Source of the DNA: Triatoma infestans
Taxonomy: Eukaryota; Arthropoda; Insecta; Hemiptera; Reduviidae
Direction of reading: 5' to 3'
Assembly (NCBI GenBank): GCA_011037195.1
Contig: JAAEAF010014549.1
Coordinates: forward strand, 62,001 to 126,000
DNA: 64,000 nucleotides
The position numbers and the translations under genes were made by a program. The notes below the pieces were generated by a model, which was not told the origin of the DNA, did not search any database, and saw nothing but the letters and a program-made list of their open reading frames with translations. Every line of letters starts with the position of its first letter. Position 1 is the stretch's first letter. Positions 11,165 to 22,800 of this stretch are shown piece after piece.

Positions 11165-11500
11165 GTAGATTATTGTAGAGGATTATCGCACTGCGACCTG
11201 AAAGGTTTTTCAGTGCACTGCCGGCCTTCAAGCAGTTTTCTCTAGCTACAGACAACACTGCTCATCACCGTACTGTGAGTTGTAGAGGCTTCTAGGAAGA
11301 GAAAATCTAAGGGCAACAGCTTAGTTACGAACCCGGGACCTTCGCGGGACCAGCGTGCTACCACTGAGCTAATCCCTTCCTGAGCTTACGCCAATTAACT
11401 AGGGACGGAGACTATGTTTGTCCATGTCTGTAGAGGGTAGTGTATATGTATAGTGCAAGCTTATGGTCTACTGTTCTGACGAAATGCATTTGCCATTTTT
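11165..11500 (-). mobile_element. tRNA-derived SINE (family 1, variant with 5' head)
   Basis: Minus-strand copy. The A-box-like complement 'gctaccactgagctaatccc' lies at 11358-11377 and the B-box-like complement 'gaacccggg' near 11331. The body 'cagtgcactgccggcct' and 'cttctaggaagagaaaatct' matches 37354-37580. Its 3' part differs (actgcgacctgaaagg in place of the gacgcctt tail). It shares an extra ~110 bp upstream of the tRNA part with the copy at 14405-14745 (tttgtccatgtctgtagagg). Confidence 0.75.
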
Positions 11501-12515
11501 TTTAATATACAAGATATGTGTTTTAGTACATTTTTGAAGTTATTTTACGTCATGCCCTATTTGTTGTAGTCAAATTATTTGGAAATATTATGAAATGTAA
11601 AAGTAATGTTAGAAATATGTAGGGATTTCTTCTATTACAGTTTCTTACTAAAGGGTTCTTATAAAGAAGATTAAGTAACTAAATATTAAAAAAAATAATC
11701 CGATATTTATGAAAATCTGTGCAACACATTTGAGTGAGTTGGATTAAATTGAGTTGCAGTGTTCCACATCAGATTTTTTTTTTATATATATATGTTACGA
11801 TTTCTCAAAACTTTTCTGTAGAAACTCAATTTCGAATTTTAGCATGATTGCGATGTTTCTACTTATATAACAGTAGTAGGAAGTGTAGCGGAATTTTTAT
11901 ACGTCGAGGATGGAGAGAATTACAAACTAGAAACTTACTTATACTACACCTGTAAATGTTATACTACACTTAAACGTTGATGTAAATGTTGATGTTAACT
12001 CGTAGATTTGTGATGGAATTGTGTCTACTGTAGACTTCTTTGTGAGCATGAACTACCGAAGAGGGAGGCGGGAGTTTGGGCGGAGTGTTCCCCGAATTCA
12101 TGACTATTCCAGCGGTTAATGTATGGGCGTGTCGATAATAACGATAAGCGACGTTAACCTACTGTCTTGTAGGTTTGAAAACGCAATTGCAGAAACCTTG
12201 TGATAAGACGGTCGTCACTTCATTCCCCATCTCTGAAAAAACATTTCCGTTAGGGGAAAAAATCTGAGAAGTCAAAAGATAGAAAGCGGCTTGATGTGAA
12301 AAAAAGCTTGGAATTGCAGATACTTTGATAATTAGGTGAAACCGCTTGATGTGTCAAGCCTCGAATCAAGCCAGCAAATTTGCCACACATAAATAGAACT
12401 CATTAGTTTCTTCAATGCCAACCGTAGCAAGCCTATCATTGTGCCTTGAAGAGTATTTTAACTACAAATTACCTCATTTGCCAGGTCCACTCATACATGC
12501 TAGCGAATGAGCTTT
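11501..12515. other. Unassigned DNA with H scraps
   Basis: Minus-strand H scraps at ~11780-11885 (e.g. the complement of the 'gaaactcaatttcgaa' segment). The GC-richer 12040-12250 shows no recognisable domain. Confidence 0.4.
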
Positions 12516-12836
12516 TGTAACAGCAACCAAAGAGAGTAAAGAGAAGAGAAACGAACCCAACCCACTCTCTCGGACTGGAGTAGGAGAAACTGTATAAATA
12601 AGCGACGGACTGTCCACGGGGTTTTAGTTCAATACAGTTCAATATAGTTCACTATAGTTCATCATCTCGCCAGTCGCTTCGTGTCATTTTCATACCACTC
12701 TACCTTAACCAATCTCTATTGTAAAGTCCTGGCAGACTGTATCTCATTATTATTATACATAGTTAACCAGTGTTAATCCAGTCTTCTTAATTCATCAACC
12801 AGACCTAAATTCTCTCCACCTGACACAACCATTATA
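12516..12836 (+). mobile_element. Candidate LTR
   Basis: Begins TGTAACAG and ends CATTATA(C), the TG...TA pattern of the 25-31 kb Gypsy LTR. It has a TATA box 'tgtataaataag' (12590-12601), repeated 'agttcaatacagttcaatat', and 'tgtaaagtcctggcagac', matching the order in LTRs at 59562-59940 and (inverted) 15346-16012. No convincing target duplication was found, so the ends are uncertain. A stretch resembling a primer-binding region (ttggtcagcgaatc) follows but matches no tRNA I can name. Confidence 0.45.
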
Positions 12837-14404
12837 CCTTTCAACTTGGTCAGCGAATCTTCCACTTAGAAGCTGTCTATAGCTCTCCCAAGAAAGTAGA
12901 AGGATCTGGAGTAATATTGGAACCTAAGTAGGAGTCACTGATCTACTTTGAAGAATAATCAAGTCGCCAGATAAAGCTAGTTGAGCAAATAAATCTCCAG
13001 ATTTAACGTGTATCATTCTAGGTCATGCTACCATTCTGCATCACTTACCAACATCATCAATCTTGTCTCAGCCTCTCTACCTTCACCCTCGACCTTCTAT
13101 TTATTCTCCACTCCTCACAAATTACGTTAAAATATAATAATAATATATGTAAAGGTTTGTAGTGAGTTTGAATATTCATTTTAAACACCTATATAACTCC
13201 TATTTACTATTATCGAAATAGAAAATCTTCCATCGAGATTTGTTACAGAAGTAATCAATTAAATTATGCATATGCTTAAACAATATTATACTGTATTGAA
13301 TAATTTATCAATGTAAATCAAGTTAACAGCTACAGATAGATTAATATATGCAAGACATATAATAGTTTGACAATTATATAATAATTAAATAGCATTTAGT
13401 AACTATCAAGTAGTATTGACCAATAAACCACCATTAATGTAATGTTCAATTATGTTTGTATTGATGTAAACAGTTGTTTGCTTTAATTACTTTAAGATCC
13501 TGTTCATAATAATTATGTAAAATAAATATCATTATATTGTGGTTAGCTGATTCAATATAATTGGTTTAGATTTATCACTTACATTACTTGCTAGCTCTGT
13601 CCATTGATAGTTTATTTAATTACATAAAAATCTGACACGAAACTTTCACACAAATTACACTCACTTCTATTGACAAAAATTAATTTAAAGTAATTTGAAC
13701 ATTGGAAAATAATAGAATCAATTGTTTAGTGCCGCCGGTTTGTTAAATTTATTTTATTAACTTCAGGTCCAAACATATTATAGGCTATTATACCAATTTA
13801 AATTGAGTTATAAATAAAACAACAAGACTTTAAATGTGAATTTAATTCAACTTGTTTATTTAAACATGAACTAACTATGTATCTAATTAAATTAAAAGTA
13901 AAATTAAATCTTGAATTTCGCTAACTACAATTCATGTGAGGTAACACAATAAATAACAATACAATGTAGAATTAACAGCCATTCATTTGTTAGAACTTTG
14001 GAGAATATTTAGTTTATTAATGAAATACCGAAAGTTATTTATTCCATTTTTACATTTAAAGTTAGTATGGTGTTGTTCTCTTGCTGCTGTCAGGAAAAGT
14101 ATTGCGATCGGGTCAAAATTTTCGAAATTGAGTTTATATAAATTACCGAAAATACATTCTTAGAAAAACGAAAATAATGATATTAGCGAACGGTCTGTAC
14201 ATGTGTGTGTGTGTATGTATTTGAGTGTGGTGTGAATAAAGGATCTTAATAATCTGGTGGGAAACATTCACTCGAATTTCTCTAATCGCAGTTATAGCAT
14301 CCATTGTTCATAATCATTTTAAGTGATTACATTATTGTCCACAAGACAGCATCAACAACCTTTGAATATAACCAATAAAATTTTGAATGTTTTCTTTACA
14401 GATT
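12837..14404. other. AT-rich DNA with small repeat scraps
   Basis: A relative of the foldback-arm text appears at ~13020-13140. H scraps lie at ~13625-13670 (minus) and 14080-14215 (plus: aagtattgcgatcgggtcaa, gcgaacggtctgtac). No gene. Confidence 0.45.
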
Positions 14405-14745
14405 CCTTTAGATTGTTACAGGGGATTATTGTACTGTGACTTGAAAGAGCTATCCATCTCAGTGCACTGCCGGCCTCCGAGCAGAGTTCTCTAGATACAC
14501 ACAACACTGCTCATCACCGGACAGTGAGCTGTAGAGGCTCCTAGGAAGAGAAAATCTAAGATCAGCACGCTGGATTCAAACGCGGGACCTCCGCATTGCT
14601 AAGCCCAGCGCGCTACTACCACTGAGCTAATTTAACTAGAGACGGGGACCCTAGTTTGTGTACTGTGTTTGTCCATGTCTGTAGAGGGTAATGTATACTG
14701 CAAGTGTATTGTGTACTGTTCTGACGAAATGCATGGCGTACTGGA
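14405..14745 (-). mobile_element. tRNA-derived SINE (family 1, variant with 5' head)
   Basis: Minus-strand sister of 11165-11500. The A-box complement 'ctaccactgagctaatt' and the B-box region 'ggattcaaacgcggga' are recognisable but mutated; the body has 'cagtgcactgccggcctc' and 'ctcctaggaagagaaaat'. It shares with its sister an upstream segment (gacgggga, tttgtccatgtctgtagagg, tactgttctgacgaaatgca) absent from the other copies. Confidence 0.75.
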
Positions 14746-15340
14746 GGTCGCAATTCCCCAAGCAAACTGTAAGCAGATACTCCTTGCGAGCTCACAAATT
14801 AGAACACCTTAAAAATGATTTGCCCACTAAAATTAACCCAAATAAAAGTGATAGGTACATTTATATAATTAGGGGAGTGTGAAGTTGTTCGCGTCCGAGA
14901 TTTTTCTCACATGCACCACTGGATATCCAACTAAATGAACAACATCAGTCGCCAGCACAGCCTTTTTATACTTTGCCGCACAAGGTAGAATGGCTGAATA
15001 GACGAAGTCATAGCGTAGGAAAAAATAAATAAAAAAATAAATAAATTTATATAACTGTGCAGTTAATGTTTCGAAGTTTAACAAAAAACATTGTAGCTAT
15101 TATCGGGAAAAAATTCAAGTACTTAATCTTCATTTTATTCTACTGTTTCATAGAAGTCTTCGATATGGTTACTTTTGATGCCGCAGATGTGCGTTATAAT
15201 TTTGGGTCCAATGACACATAAGAGACATTTATGATTCATATACATATTTACATAGCACTTTCATCAAATAAGATTGCATATAGTGAAAGAAATTTATATG
15301 GGTTTTGGGGAAAATACTTATTAGAAATTAAAATTTAAGG
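14746..15340. other. Unassigned
   Basis: A weak open stretch at 14691-14882 runs out of the SINE head into unknown sequence; no domain recognised. Confidence 0.4.
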
Positions 15341-15345
15341 CTAAT

Positions 15346-15670
15346 TATAATGAGTTTATGAAGGAGAGAAAATGGTTTGTATAGATAAATAAACTAGAAG
15401 TATGGGTGAACACTGTATAATCGAAAAGTAGCACAAACTGCCTGGACTTGACACTAAAATATATAGAATGGTAGTGAGAAGTAAAGGGAAAGGTTGATGA
15501 CGCGTAATGACTGCTGTATGAACTCTGCTATAAGACTCACCGAATACTCTCCTGCTGTCGCTGTATTTAAGCAGTTTCTCCCACTCTAGTCTAGCCTAAA
15601 CTAGTGAGTAAGACTATCTCTCTCTCTCTCTCTCTCTCTCTGCTTGGATCCCTCTCTTGATCCTATTACA
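15346..15670 (-). mobile_element. LTR 1 of a two-LTR relic
   Basis: Plus-strand ends TATAATGAG and CCTATTACA. It contains 'cacaaactgcctggacttg', 'gacgcgtaatgactgctgta' and a CT tract. Read on minus it begins TGTAATAGG. It is separated by only 7 bp (tcattaa, 15671-15677) from a second, ~85-90% similar LTR. Confidence 0.65.
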
Positions 15671-15677
15671 TCATTAA

Positions 15678-15944
15678 TATAATGGGTGTGTGAAGAAAAG
15701 AAAATGGTTTGGTTTAGATGAATAAACTAGAAGTGAAGTTTAACACTGTATAATATAAAAGCAACACTGACTGCCTGGAATTTACGCTAAAATATATAGA
15801 ATGATAGTGAGAGGTAAAGAGAAAGGTTGATGACGCGTAATGACTGCTGTATGAACTCTGCTATAAGACTCCCTGAATACTCTCCAGTCGCTGTATTTAA
15901 GCAGTTTCTCCCACTCTAGTCCGAGAAAGTGGTCCTGTCATTTT

Positions 15945-15983
<39 letters not shown>

Positions 15984-16012
15984 TATGGATCCCTCTCTTT
16001 GGATCCTATGCA
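15678..16012 (-). mobile_element. LTR 2 of a two-LTR relic
   Basis: Starts TATAATGGG and ends near CCTATGCA; same motif order as LTR 1. A direct repeat ctaat flanks the pair as a whole (15341-15345 and 16013-16017), as expected if both belong to one insertion whose interior was deleted to 7 bp. Confidence 0.65.
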
Positions 16013-16017
16013 CTAAT

Positions 16018-16795
16018 GAAGAACGTTATTGAAGATACTGAAATGAAGCATTTTTATATTTGACATATTGTTTGTCTAATTAAGATATAATATTTTGACA
16101 TCTGACCCCCCCCATTCTGTGCGGACTAAAAACGTTGGATATCGGCCAGTGCTGAGCCCAAAATTGCAGATATCCGCATGTCTCAAATACTAAACTCACA
16201 TACCACAAGGTTGGCCCTCCCTTAAGGGTTTTTATAATAATGTTATTTTATTAATAATAATTACAGAAATTGATAAAAAAATTAAAATTTTACGTTTTTT
16301 TAATTGTGAGATATTTAACAACTGTAAAGAAAAGAAAAAAACGACTTGTTTAAAAAAAAAAGAAAAACAATTAATTAAAAAAAACTATGTAAAATCTAGC
16401 ATACAATTTTACAATGTTGTATTTAAATAAAATAAAAAATAAAAAATATTAATTATTTTTACTGAAAATAACGATCTCTCACTCCCTCGCTCTTATTCAT
16501 TTGCTATATTTTTCTGTGCGGAATTTGCTACCATAATCAAGTGTTAGAAAGTTAATTTGTCGTTCAAAAGTACAATTTTGTTGTTATTTTGTTACATTTT
16601 CCTCGTATATAATTACAGTTGGAGTATTTTTTTTAGAGCAGTTTAATATTTACCATTTTTATTTTTCATTTCCAATCCAGGAAACTTTAAGAAGATACGG
16701 TGAATATTTTGGGCTAGCTTGGAAATGATCTGAATAAGAAAAGAGAATATCAAATTGTTGCAATTGTTGGCCGGTAGAAGTGATAAGGTGTATCT
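16018..16795. other. Unassigned AT-rich DNA
   Basis: Long A-rich tracts (16310-16460); no gene or repeat recognised. Confidence 0.5.
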
Positions 16796-17135
16796 AATTG
16801 TTAGCTTATCGACCAGGAAGTTTTTAAAGTGTTTTTTTTACCAAAAAACCGACATTTCGGCAAACCATCTCAGTTTACCATCATCAGGGGCTCTCTTAAA
16901 GTAAGAGAAGTTTGGAAAACTTGTTATAACATCTTCGTTATGTCTATAGTTATATTGATAATTATAGACATAACCAAAGATGTTATAACAAGTTTTTCAA
17001 ACTTCTCTTATTTTACCAGAGCCCCTGAAGATGGCAAACAATATTTGCCGAAACGTCGGTTTTTAAATAAAAAACACTTCAAATTTATTTATTTATTTCT
17101 TTTTTGGAAACTTCCGGGTCGATAAGCCAACAATT
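16796..17135. mobile_element. Palindromic element with a hammerhead-like core
   Basis: Arms 16796-~16955 and ~16965-17135 are inverted copies: aattgttagcttatcgacc pairs with ggtcgataagccaacaatt, and 'gttataacatctt' pairs with its complement around a centre near 16960. The right arm holds CTGAAGA...GAAACGTC; the left arm holds a mutated equivalent. Apparent ORFs across it are products of the palindrome. Confidence 0.8.
17019..17063 (+). ncRNA. Hammerhead-ribozyme-like motif
   Basis: CTGAAGA (17025-17031), an AT-rich hairpin GGCAAA/TTTGCC, then GAAACGTC (17050-17057). GG after the putative cleavage site can pair with CC just before CTGAAGA. An extra base sits between CTGAAGA and stem II, as in the other copies in this window. 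Confidence 0.4.
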
Positions 17136-18513
17136 TAATACACCAGAAAAGAGAATAGCTATATCACCCGTGAATGATGAGCTAAATATGTACATAGTTT
17201 GGGAAGATGGTTTAGGTCAACATTATATATTAGAAAAAAAAGTGGACCGAGAATGCTTCCTTGGTGGAACCCCACTGTCTCAAGATATTTTCTTGACGTA
17301 CGTGATAATACCGATCGGTCAATTGAGATTTTATGATTAAATAATAGATAAAGATTTTGAGCTTATGCAACAAACTTGAGTGCCAGACATGATCAAAAGT
17401 TTGCCGAGAAAATCACCCGAACAATACTGTTTTCGCCTTGTACAAGAGAAGTGCTAACTCTAGTAATGTAAATTAATTAAAAAAAAAAAAAAAGAAAATA
17501 AAAGATGAAATGATCGTAAAAGTTTTGTAATAATTAAAAACAATTGAGTTTGCACTCGTTATAAATAATATTTAAAAGTTCCTTTACTGAACATAATACT
17601 TGCCGAGTTTTAGTAATAGGCAGTTTTTAAAAAGCACGTAGTTCGTAACTAATTTAGTGGCCAGATAAAATATTCCAACGGGTCGATGATTTTGTCGCGT
17701 GGCGCAGAATCGTAAATCGCTGTGGGAGTGACGGGTACAGTGACTGAACTAGAAAGAAAACCTCTTGTTTGTTGGGAAAGGGGGTTGGTGTAAAGGGTCT
17801 CCCCTAGATATTATGTACACCCTCCCATACCGCTGGTTGTAAAGTCGGCTTATGCTTCCCACACTTCATCTATACTATAACAACCCAACTGCTAATTCAA
17901 ACTTTTTGAATGTCATAGTCTATTCCATATTTTTTTTTGAATACAGACTTGCCCATTACTAAGTCTATAGTAGCACCTTTTTTTTTTCTTTTTTTTTTTT
18001 TTTTTCTACAGTTATTTCTATATCCTCTCAACTGTAACTTATAACGATGAGCATTAAATTATTTATATCTGGAACTTTATTAATCGATAACCAATAGAAA
18101 ATACGGAGAATGTGTGACACTACAGAAATCAAGTTATTAATTCTTAATTATAGTACTTGCTTTTTTACTTTTTTTGGTACTGAGTAACTAGACACAATAG
18201 ATAAGCACTTTTTACTTTCTTTTATTGAGTAAGAGAAAAAGTATGGAATGTCAAATCTGAAATATATCATATATCATATCAGAAATATATATTTTTTTTA
18301 TGGAAATAAATCAGGTCATGGGGCCAATCAAGCAGTATCTTCACCCCTCCCATATAACAGATTCCCCATACTATCCTTTATGCTCCGAACAGTATAATAC
18401 TGCAAGATTATCATCACCTGTGTTATACGATAGTCTTCCGCTCTCAAGATACAAGTACGGGAAATTAATTATGTCTGTAGCCAGTAAAGGACCCCCTCAA
18501 AGAAGATTGGTCA
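17136..18513. other. Unassigned, with one short open frame
   Basis: Poly-A and poly-T runs at 17475-17495 and 17980-18005. The frame 18300-18524 (74 codons) resembles no family I know; see findings. Otherwise nothing recognised. Confidence 0.45.
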
Positions 18514-18521
18514 GTTTCGAA

Positions 18522-20224
18522 TAGGGTTTGTAACTTTACCAACTTTTTCATTTACCGATAATTCGGTAAATGAAAATTAAAATACCGGTAAATTTTTTTC
18601 CTGAAAAATAAAAAAATTAAGGTGATAAAAAATATAAGTAATTTTGATTTCCATTTCACATTTTTTATTTCAAAGATATAGAGTATAAAAACTATAAAAA
18701 TTAAAGTGTTATTCTAAAACAAACTATAATAATAACTTTTAGAAACAAAAATAAAATAATATAAAAAAATATAAATAAAACAGAAGTAATATATAATACG
18801 TAGTACCTAATACCATTTTATTGATTACTATTTTTTAAAAAACAACTTCTCAAGAAATTTAAATTATATAAAGTCTTATCTCTTGATTTTGATATAATTT
18901 TTGTAAAAAATAATCCAGATCCCGAGAATACCCTTTCTGATTCAACACTTGTTGGACGAATGGTCATTAAATAATCAAATACTACTTGAATATACTTCCC
19001 CCTACTCTATACTTCTTGGCGGAAGTACTCTAATTCTTTAAAAGTTTAAATTAAAATTAAACAAAAAAAATATCTCACATAAAATTAATAATTAGTTATA
19101 TTGTTGCTTACACTTAACTGTTTTTTTACTTTCTCTTACTCCTAAGTAAGAGGAAGTATTGTAACCGTGTCAAATTTTCGATATCGAGTTTTCACCGGAA
19201 AAATCCGTTTTGAAGTCCCCTGAGTCGAAAAAAGTGGTTTTTAGCAAATGGTCTGTGTGTGTGTGTGTGTGAAAAGCATAGCTCAAAAATGAAAAACCGT
19301 AGAAAGTTGAAACTTGATATTCCGTTTAGGTATCACCATGGGATCTGACACCACGTTATCTGTCAAAATTCCTCAACCGGAAGTACCACTTTACTAGTTG
19401 GATTTTTTACTTTTTTGCTATTTTCTCAAAAATGGCTCCGACGATTTTCTTTAAACTTGAAATATCATACACATATTCAAAGAGCTACAACTTTTATTTG
19501 AAACATTTCTCCAGGAAAATGCAATGAAGGGCACTTTTGGGGGAGGGGTTGAATTAGGTTTCCATGTAAAGTGCTATTTCAGTTTATTAGACAGTTCTGT
19601 CATCTAAATAATGTTAATTAGAATTAAATATGTTGTTGAAATTCCGAGTTTGAAAAAAAATTGGATAACCGGAAGTGCGTTTACTTTACCACTTTATTAA
19701 ATGATTTATTCTCTTTTTCGCAATTTTCTCAAAAATGGCTTCGACGATTTTTTTGAAACTTCATATATAAATTAAACATGCAAAGATCTACATCTTTTAT
19801 TTAAAACATTTCTTTGGGAAAATTCTTTTAAGGGCACTTTTAGGGTAGGGGTGGGGTTATGTTTTTCTCTAAAGTGCTATCATAGTTGATTATACAATTG
19901 TATCATCCAAACATAATTAATTAGAAATAAATAGATGGCTGAAATTCAGTTTCAAGAAAATTAGTAAACCGGAAGGGCGCTTTTACTATACAGTTTTTTC
20001 AGTTTTCGACGAATTTCATCCAAATTTGGTACACAGACAATGAAATTTTTGTCAATTATAATTTTGAGAACTGGAGTAAGAGAAAGTTGTATCTATAAAC
20101 ACAATATTTTCTACATATAAATTTCTAGTATGTATTTTTCATTTACCGAATTACCGGTAAATTTACCGAACTTTTTTTTTTGTTAATTCATTGGTTAACC
20201 GGTAAATCGGTATACAATCCCCTA
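18522..20224. mobile_element. hAT-like DNA transposon, non-autonomous
   Basis: Terminal inverted repeats TAGGGTTTGTA at the left and TAGGGGATTGTA (complement) at the right, flanked by an 8-bp direct repeat gtttcgaa (18514-18521 and 20225-20232). TAGGG/CAGGG ends with 8-bp duplications are the hallmark of hAT elements. Both subterminal regions hold repeats of 'taccggtaaat'. No transposase is seen. A long H repeat (19128-20090) lies inside, so the original element was ~740 bp. Confidence 0.75.
19128..20090 (+). repeat. Repeat family H, long copy (reference copy)
   Basis: The most complete H copy, ~963 bp. It starts ACTTTCTCTTACTCC and ends GGAGTAAGAGAAAGT, a 15-bp terminal inverted repeat. A head segment (tttcgatatcgagttttcac, gtggtttttagcaaatggtc, a GT tract) leads to two ~300-bp modules whose starts (aatggct) lie at 19431 and 19734. 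Each module is bordered by CCGGAAG (19378, ~19668, ~19970). No coding potential. Class is unknown; the short inverted ends suggest a non-autonomous DNA element. Confidence 0.8.
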
Positions 20225-20232
20225 GTTTCGAA

Positions 20233-20905
20233 TAACTATCTACAAAACTTTACTGAAATCACCGACTGTCTAAGCACCATAAATATACTTGTTGATTTTT
20301 GTGGTTGTTTTTGTTTTAGGTGCATATAGATATTCCATTTTGAAAAATATTACTCTCTCTTGATATACTACCAAGAAAAAAAAAATTAAAATCTTTTGAG
20401 AGTATTAAAAAAAAATTTTTGGTGTGAAACTGTCAACACGATTTAATTAAATACAATATAATTAACAAACTTTATTTAAAATTGCAATGCTTTACGGAAC
20501 CATTTATTTGGGCTAGCCATAAAACAAAAATGGTGGTTATTTAAATCAAACCTCGAAAACTTCCAAGACAAAAAATACTTCCGGTCTTGAATCAAATGTG
20601 GAATTGTAGCAATGCTTTCTAATGTATTCATATTATAATATCACAAAAATTGTACAGAAACGGTAATTTAAACGTATAAGTGTAACGTTATTAACCTCGC
20701 AGAACCACTAAAAATCAAATATACCTAGAAAGTGTTTCAAATAAACGTGACAGGAATTTACATGGGTAGGTAGTATAAAAGATTTAAAGTCGTTGAACTG
20801 TTTTCGAGTGAATGATCAAAAAATTGTATAATAGCAATAAAAAATACAAATAAAAATAGATACAAACAAAAAATAAAAGAAATGATAAAATAAAAAATGA
20901 GTGAA
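20233..20905. other. Unassigned AT-rich DNA
   Basis: Only an H-end scrap (ggtgtgaaactgtca) near 20421-20435. Confidence 0.5.
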
Positions 20906-22062
20906 TTTTTTTTTTAACATTTTTATTGATTTTTACAACTGCACAATTTACATGCAACAAGTAAAATAGATAACTTACGAATTATGTGTGCACTGGCTGG
21001 AGCCCGCGGCACGCGACCGTAATCCGGCGATGGCAGCCGTAATAAACCACTAAGAATGGCGTCTCAGAGCTGTCCTACAAGACAGCCCATTAGAAAGCAG
21101 ATGATCGCGAGGCCATCGACGCTTCAGTCGTCGTGATGGGTTAGAGGGGAGAGTTGTGATTGAAAGCGCTTAGATAAGTGGAGTTGAATGAGAGGATAGT
21201 AGGGGGGAATGAAACTTTAGATAACAGGACTTGGTTATCGCAGAAACAAAGGGAATTTTTAGGTCGTTATGGATAGTGTGATTGGAAACGTAGAAGGGAG
21301 CATTGACTATGGTGCGAAGGATTTTGGACTGTAGGGATTGAATGCGTTAAAGGTTTGAATGTCTGGCTGACTCATATACTTCGATTCCGTAAGCTCAAGT
21401 AGGGGCTAATAGAGAATAATATAGTAGTCGTTTGTTATGTAATGTAAGTTTCGAACGTATGTCTAGAAGTTTTTTTAGTATTTTGTATCTGTTATTCAGT
21501 TCAGTTCTTTTTAGTCGAGTTGTCGAGTCCAGGTTAGTCGTTTGTCAAGATTGAGACCAAGGTAAACGAACTTTTGTGACGAAAGGTAAAGGAATGTGGT
21601 TGAAATATAAAGGAGGAAGGGTTTTTCGATTTAATGTGAAGACTATGTAATTAGATTTGAGTTGATTCACCTTTATTCTCCACTTTCGGAGCCAGGGTTC
21701 ACGGATATTGAGATGGGATTGAAGATGTCTAGCTGACATGACAGGATCTTTACGAAGGGATAGGATGGCCCTCTCGTCGGCGAAGGTGAAGGTGACAGTA
21801 TCAGAACGTAGTGGGAGATCAGCAGTATATACTGTATAAAGAAGGGAGGCGAGTATGCTTCCTTGTGGAACGGCAGCGTGAATAGGAAATATGGGAGAAA
21901 ATGAGGTTCCTTGGACAACCATAAAATGGCGATCGGCAAGATATGATTTGAGGATGAGGTAATAAATGGAAGGAAGGATGCCCTTAAGTTTCCACAATAA
22001 ACCCGGATGCTATACCCGATCAAATGCTTGAGAGATGTCCAGGAAGGCTTCCGAGCAGTATT
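20906..22062 (-). pseudogene. Jockey-like LINE ORF2, 5'-truncated
   Basis: Minus-strand reading gives an RT core: 'CSEAFLDISQAFDRV' (motif A, Asp retained), a stop, then an open frame 21545-21997 with WKLKGILPSIYYLILKSYL, AVPQGSILA and FADE (residues 72-75), where the canonical second Asp is Glu. A thumb/C-terminal region follows with TYGIE-like and QSLQSKIL blocks and 'NAPFYVSN', broken by stops. The 3' end has an AATAAA-type signal (complement at 20922-20927) and a poly-A tail (T run 20906-20915). The family recurs at 51360-51840. Confidence 0.85.
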
Positions 22063-22800
22063 GAGCTTGCCACTCGTATCTAACAAAGTCCTGTACAAAA
22101 CAAAACGCTCAGAGCTCATAGCGCGATTCACAGATTCCTCCAAACTAACCAGTTTTATTGTTTTGCAAAAGCGCCGAGAATTGAGAATCCCAACCTGACA
22201 AATTATCAAGGGAAAAAAATCAGAAGTCAAGAAGTACTTTAGGGCCAAATTAGACCATTCTTTGAACCAAAATATATTTTTTGCTTACAATTTCGCAGCC
22301 TACAATTTTGGAAAAATGATTATCGATGACAAACAAGATCTTTAAACACAATTTTTTAATTGGAATAGCGCAAAGTGTAAATGTAAACCAGATCTAACCC
22401 AGTTTCAATATTAAAAATATAAGAAGGAGCGGTGGAAGGGTAGTGCAAACAACTTTTTGAGGAAATACCTCTGCAACTGTTCTAAAATCTCAAAACGTTG
22501 GTAGTCTCAGACTTGAGCAGCGTAAAAGATTATAGAACGTAACATTACGATAGTGTGTATACGATATACATGATGTTTGGCCTTTAGAGGGACTTCATTT
22601 AGTGAAAGAAAATGATTCCACACACTCTCTTTAAGCCCAATTTTGCTACTGAAACTCTATCTATAAAGTGGTGCGTATAGGAAAGACGGGATGACAACGT
22701 TATACCGAGATACTTGTAGTCTACCCCCTTTTCTAAAAAAACTACTACTTTTGTCTCTTTAAATTAACATTTAAATGCCATTGCTGACAGTATTTTAACA
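22062..22800 (-). pseudogene. Decayed LINE C-terminal region
   Basis: Minus-strand text in one drifting frame includes PSTAPSYIFNIETGLDLVYI and 'YTLRYSN', the segment after the YG.E.WG block in the LINE family seen at 3880-4580 ('QLPT..', 'LYNTF'). It is riddled with stops and abuts the Jockey-like fragment near 22062. Clade is uncertain; no catalytic residues remain. Confidence 0.6.

Noticed and set aside
12350..12827. Alternative LTR ends TGTGTCA...TGACACA
   Set aside because: No matching flanking duplication; the TGTAACAG start at 12516 fits the family architecture better, though neither is proven.
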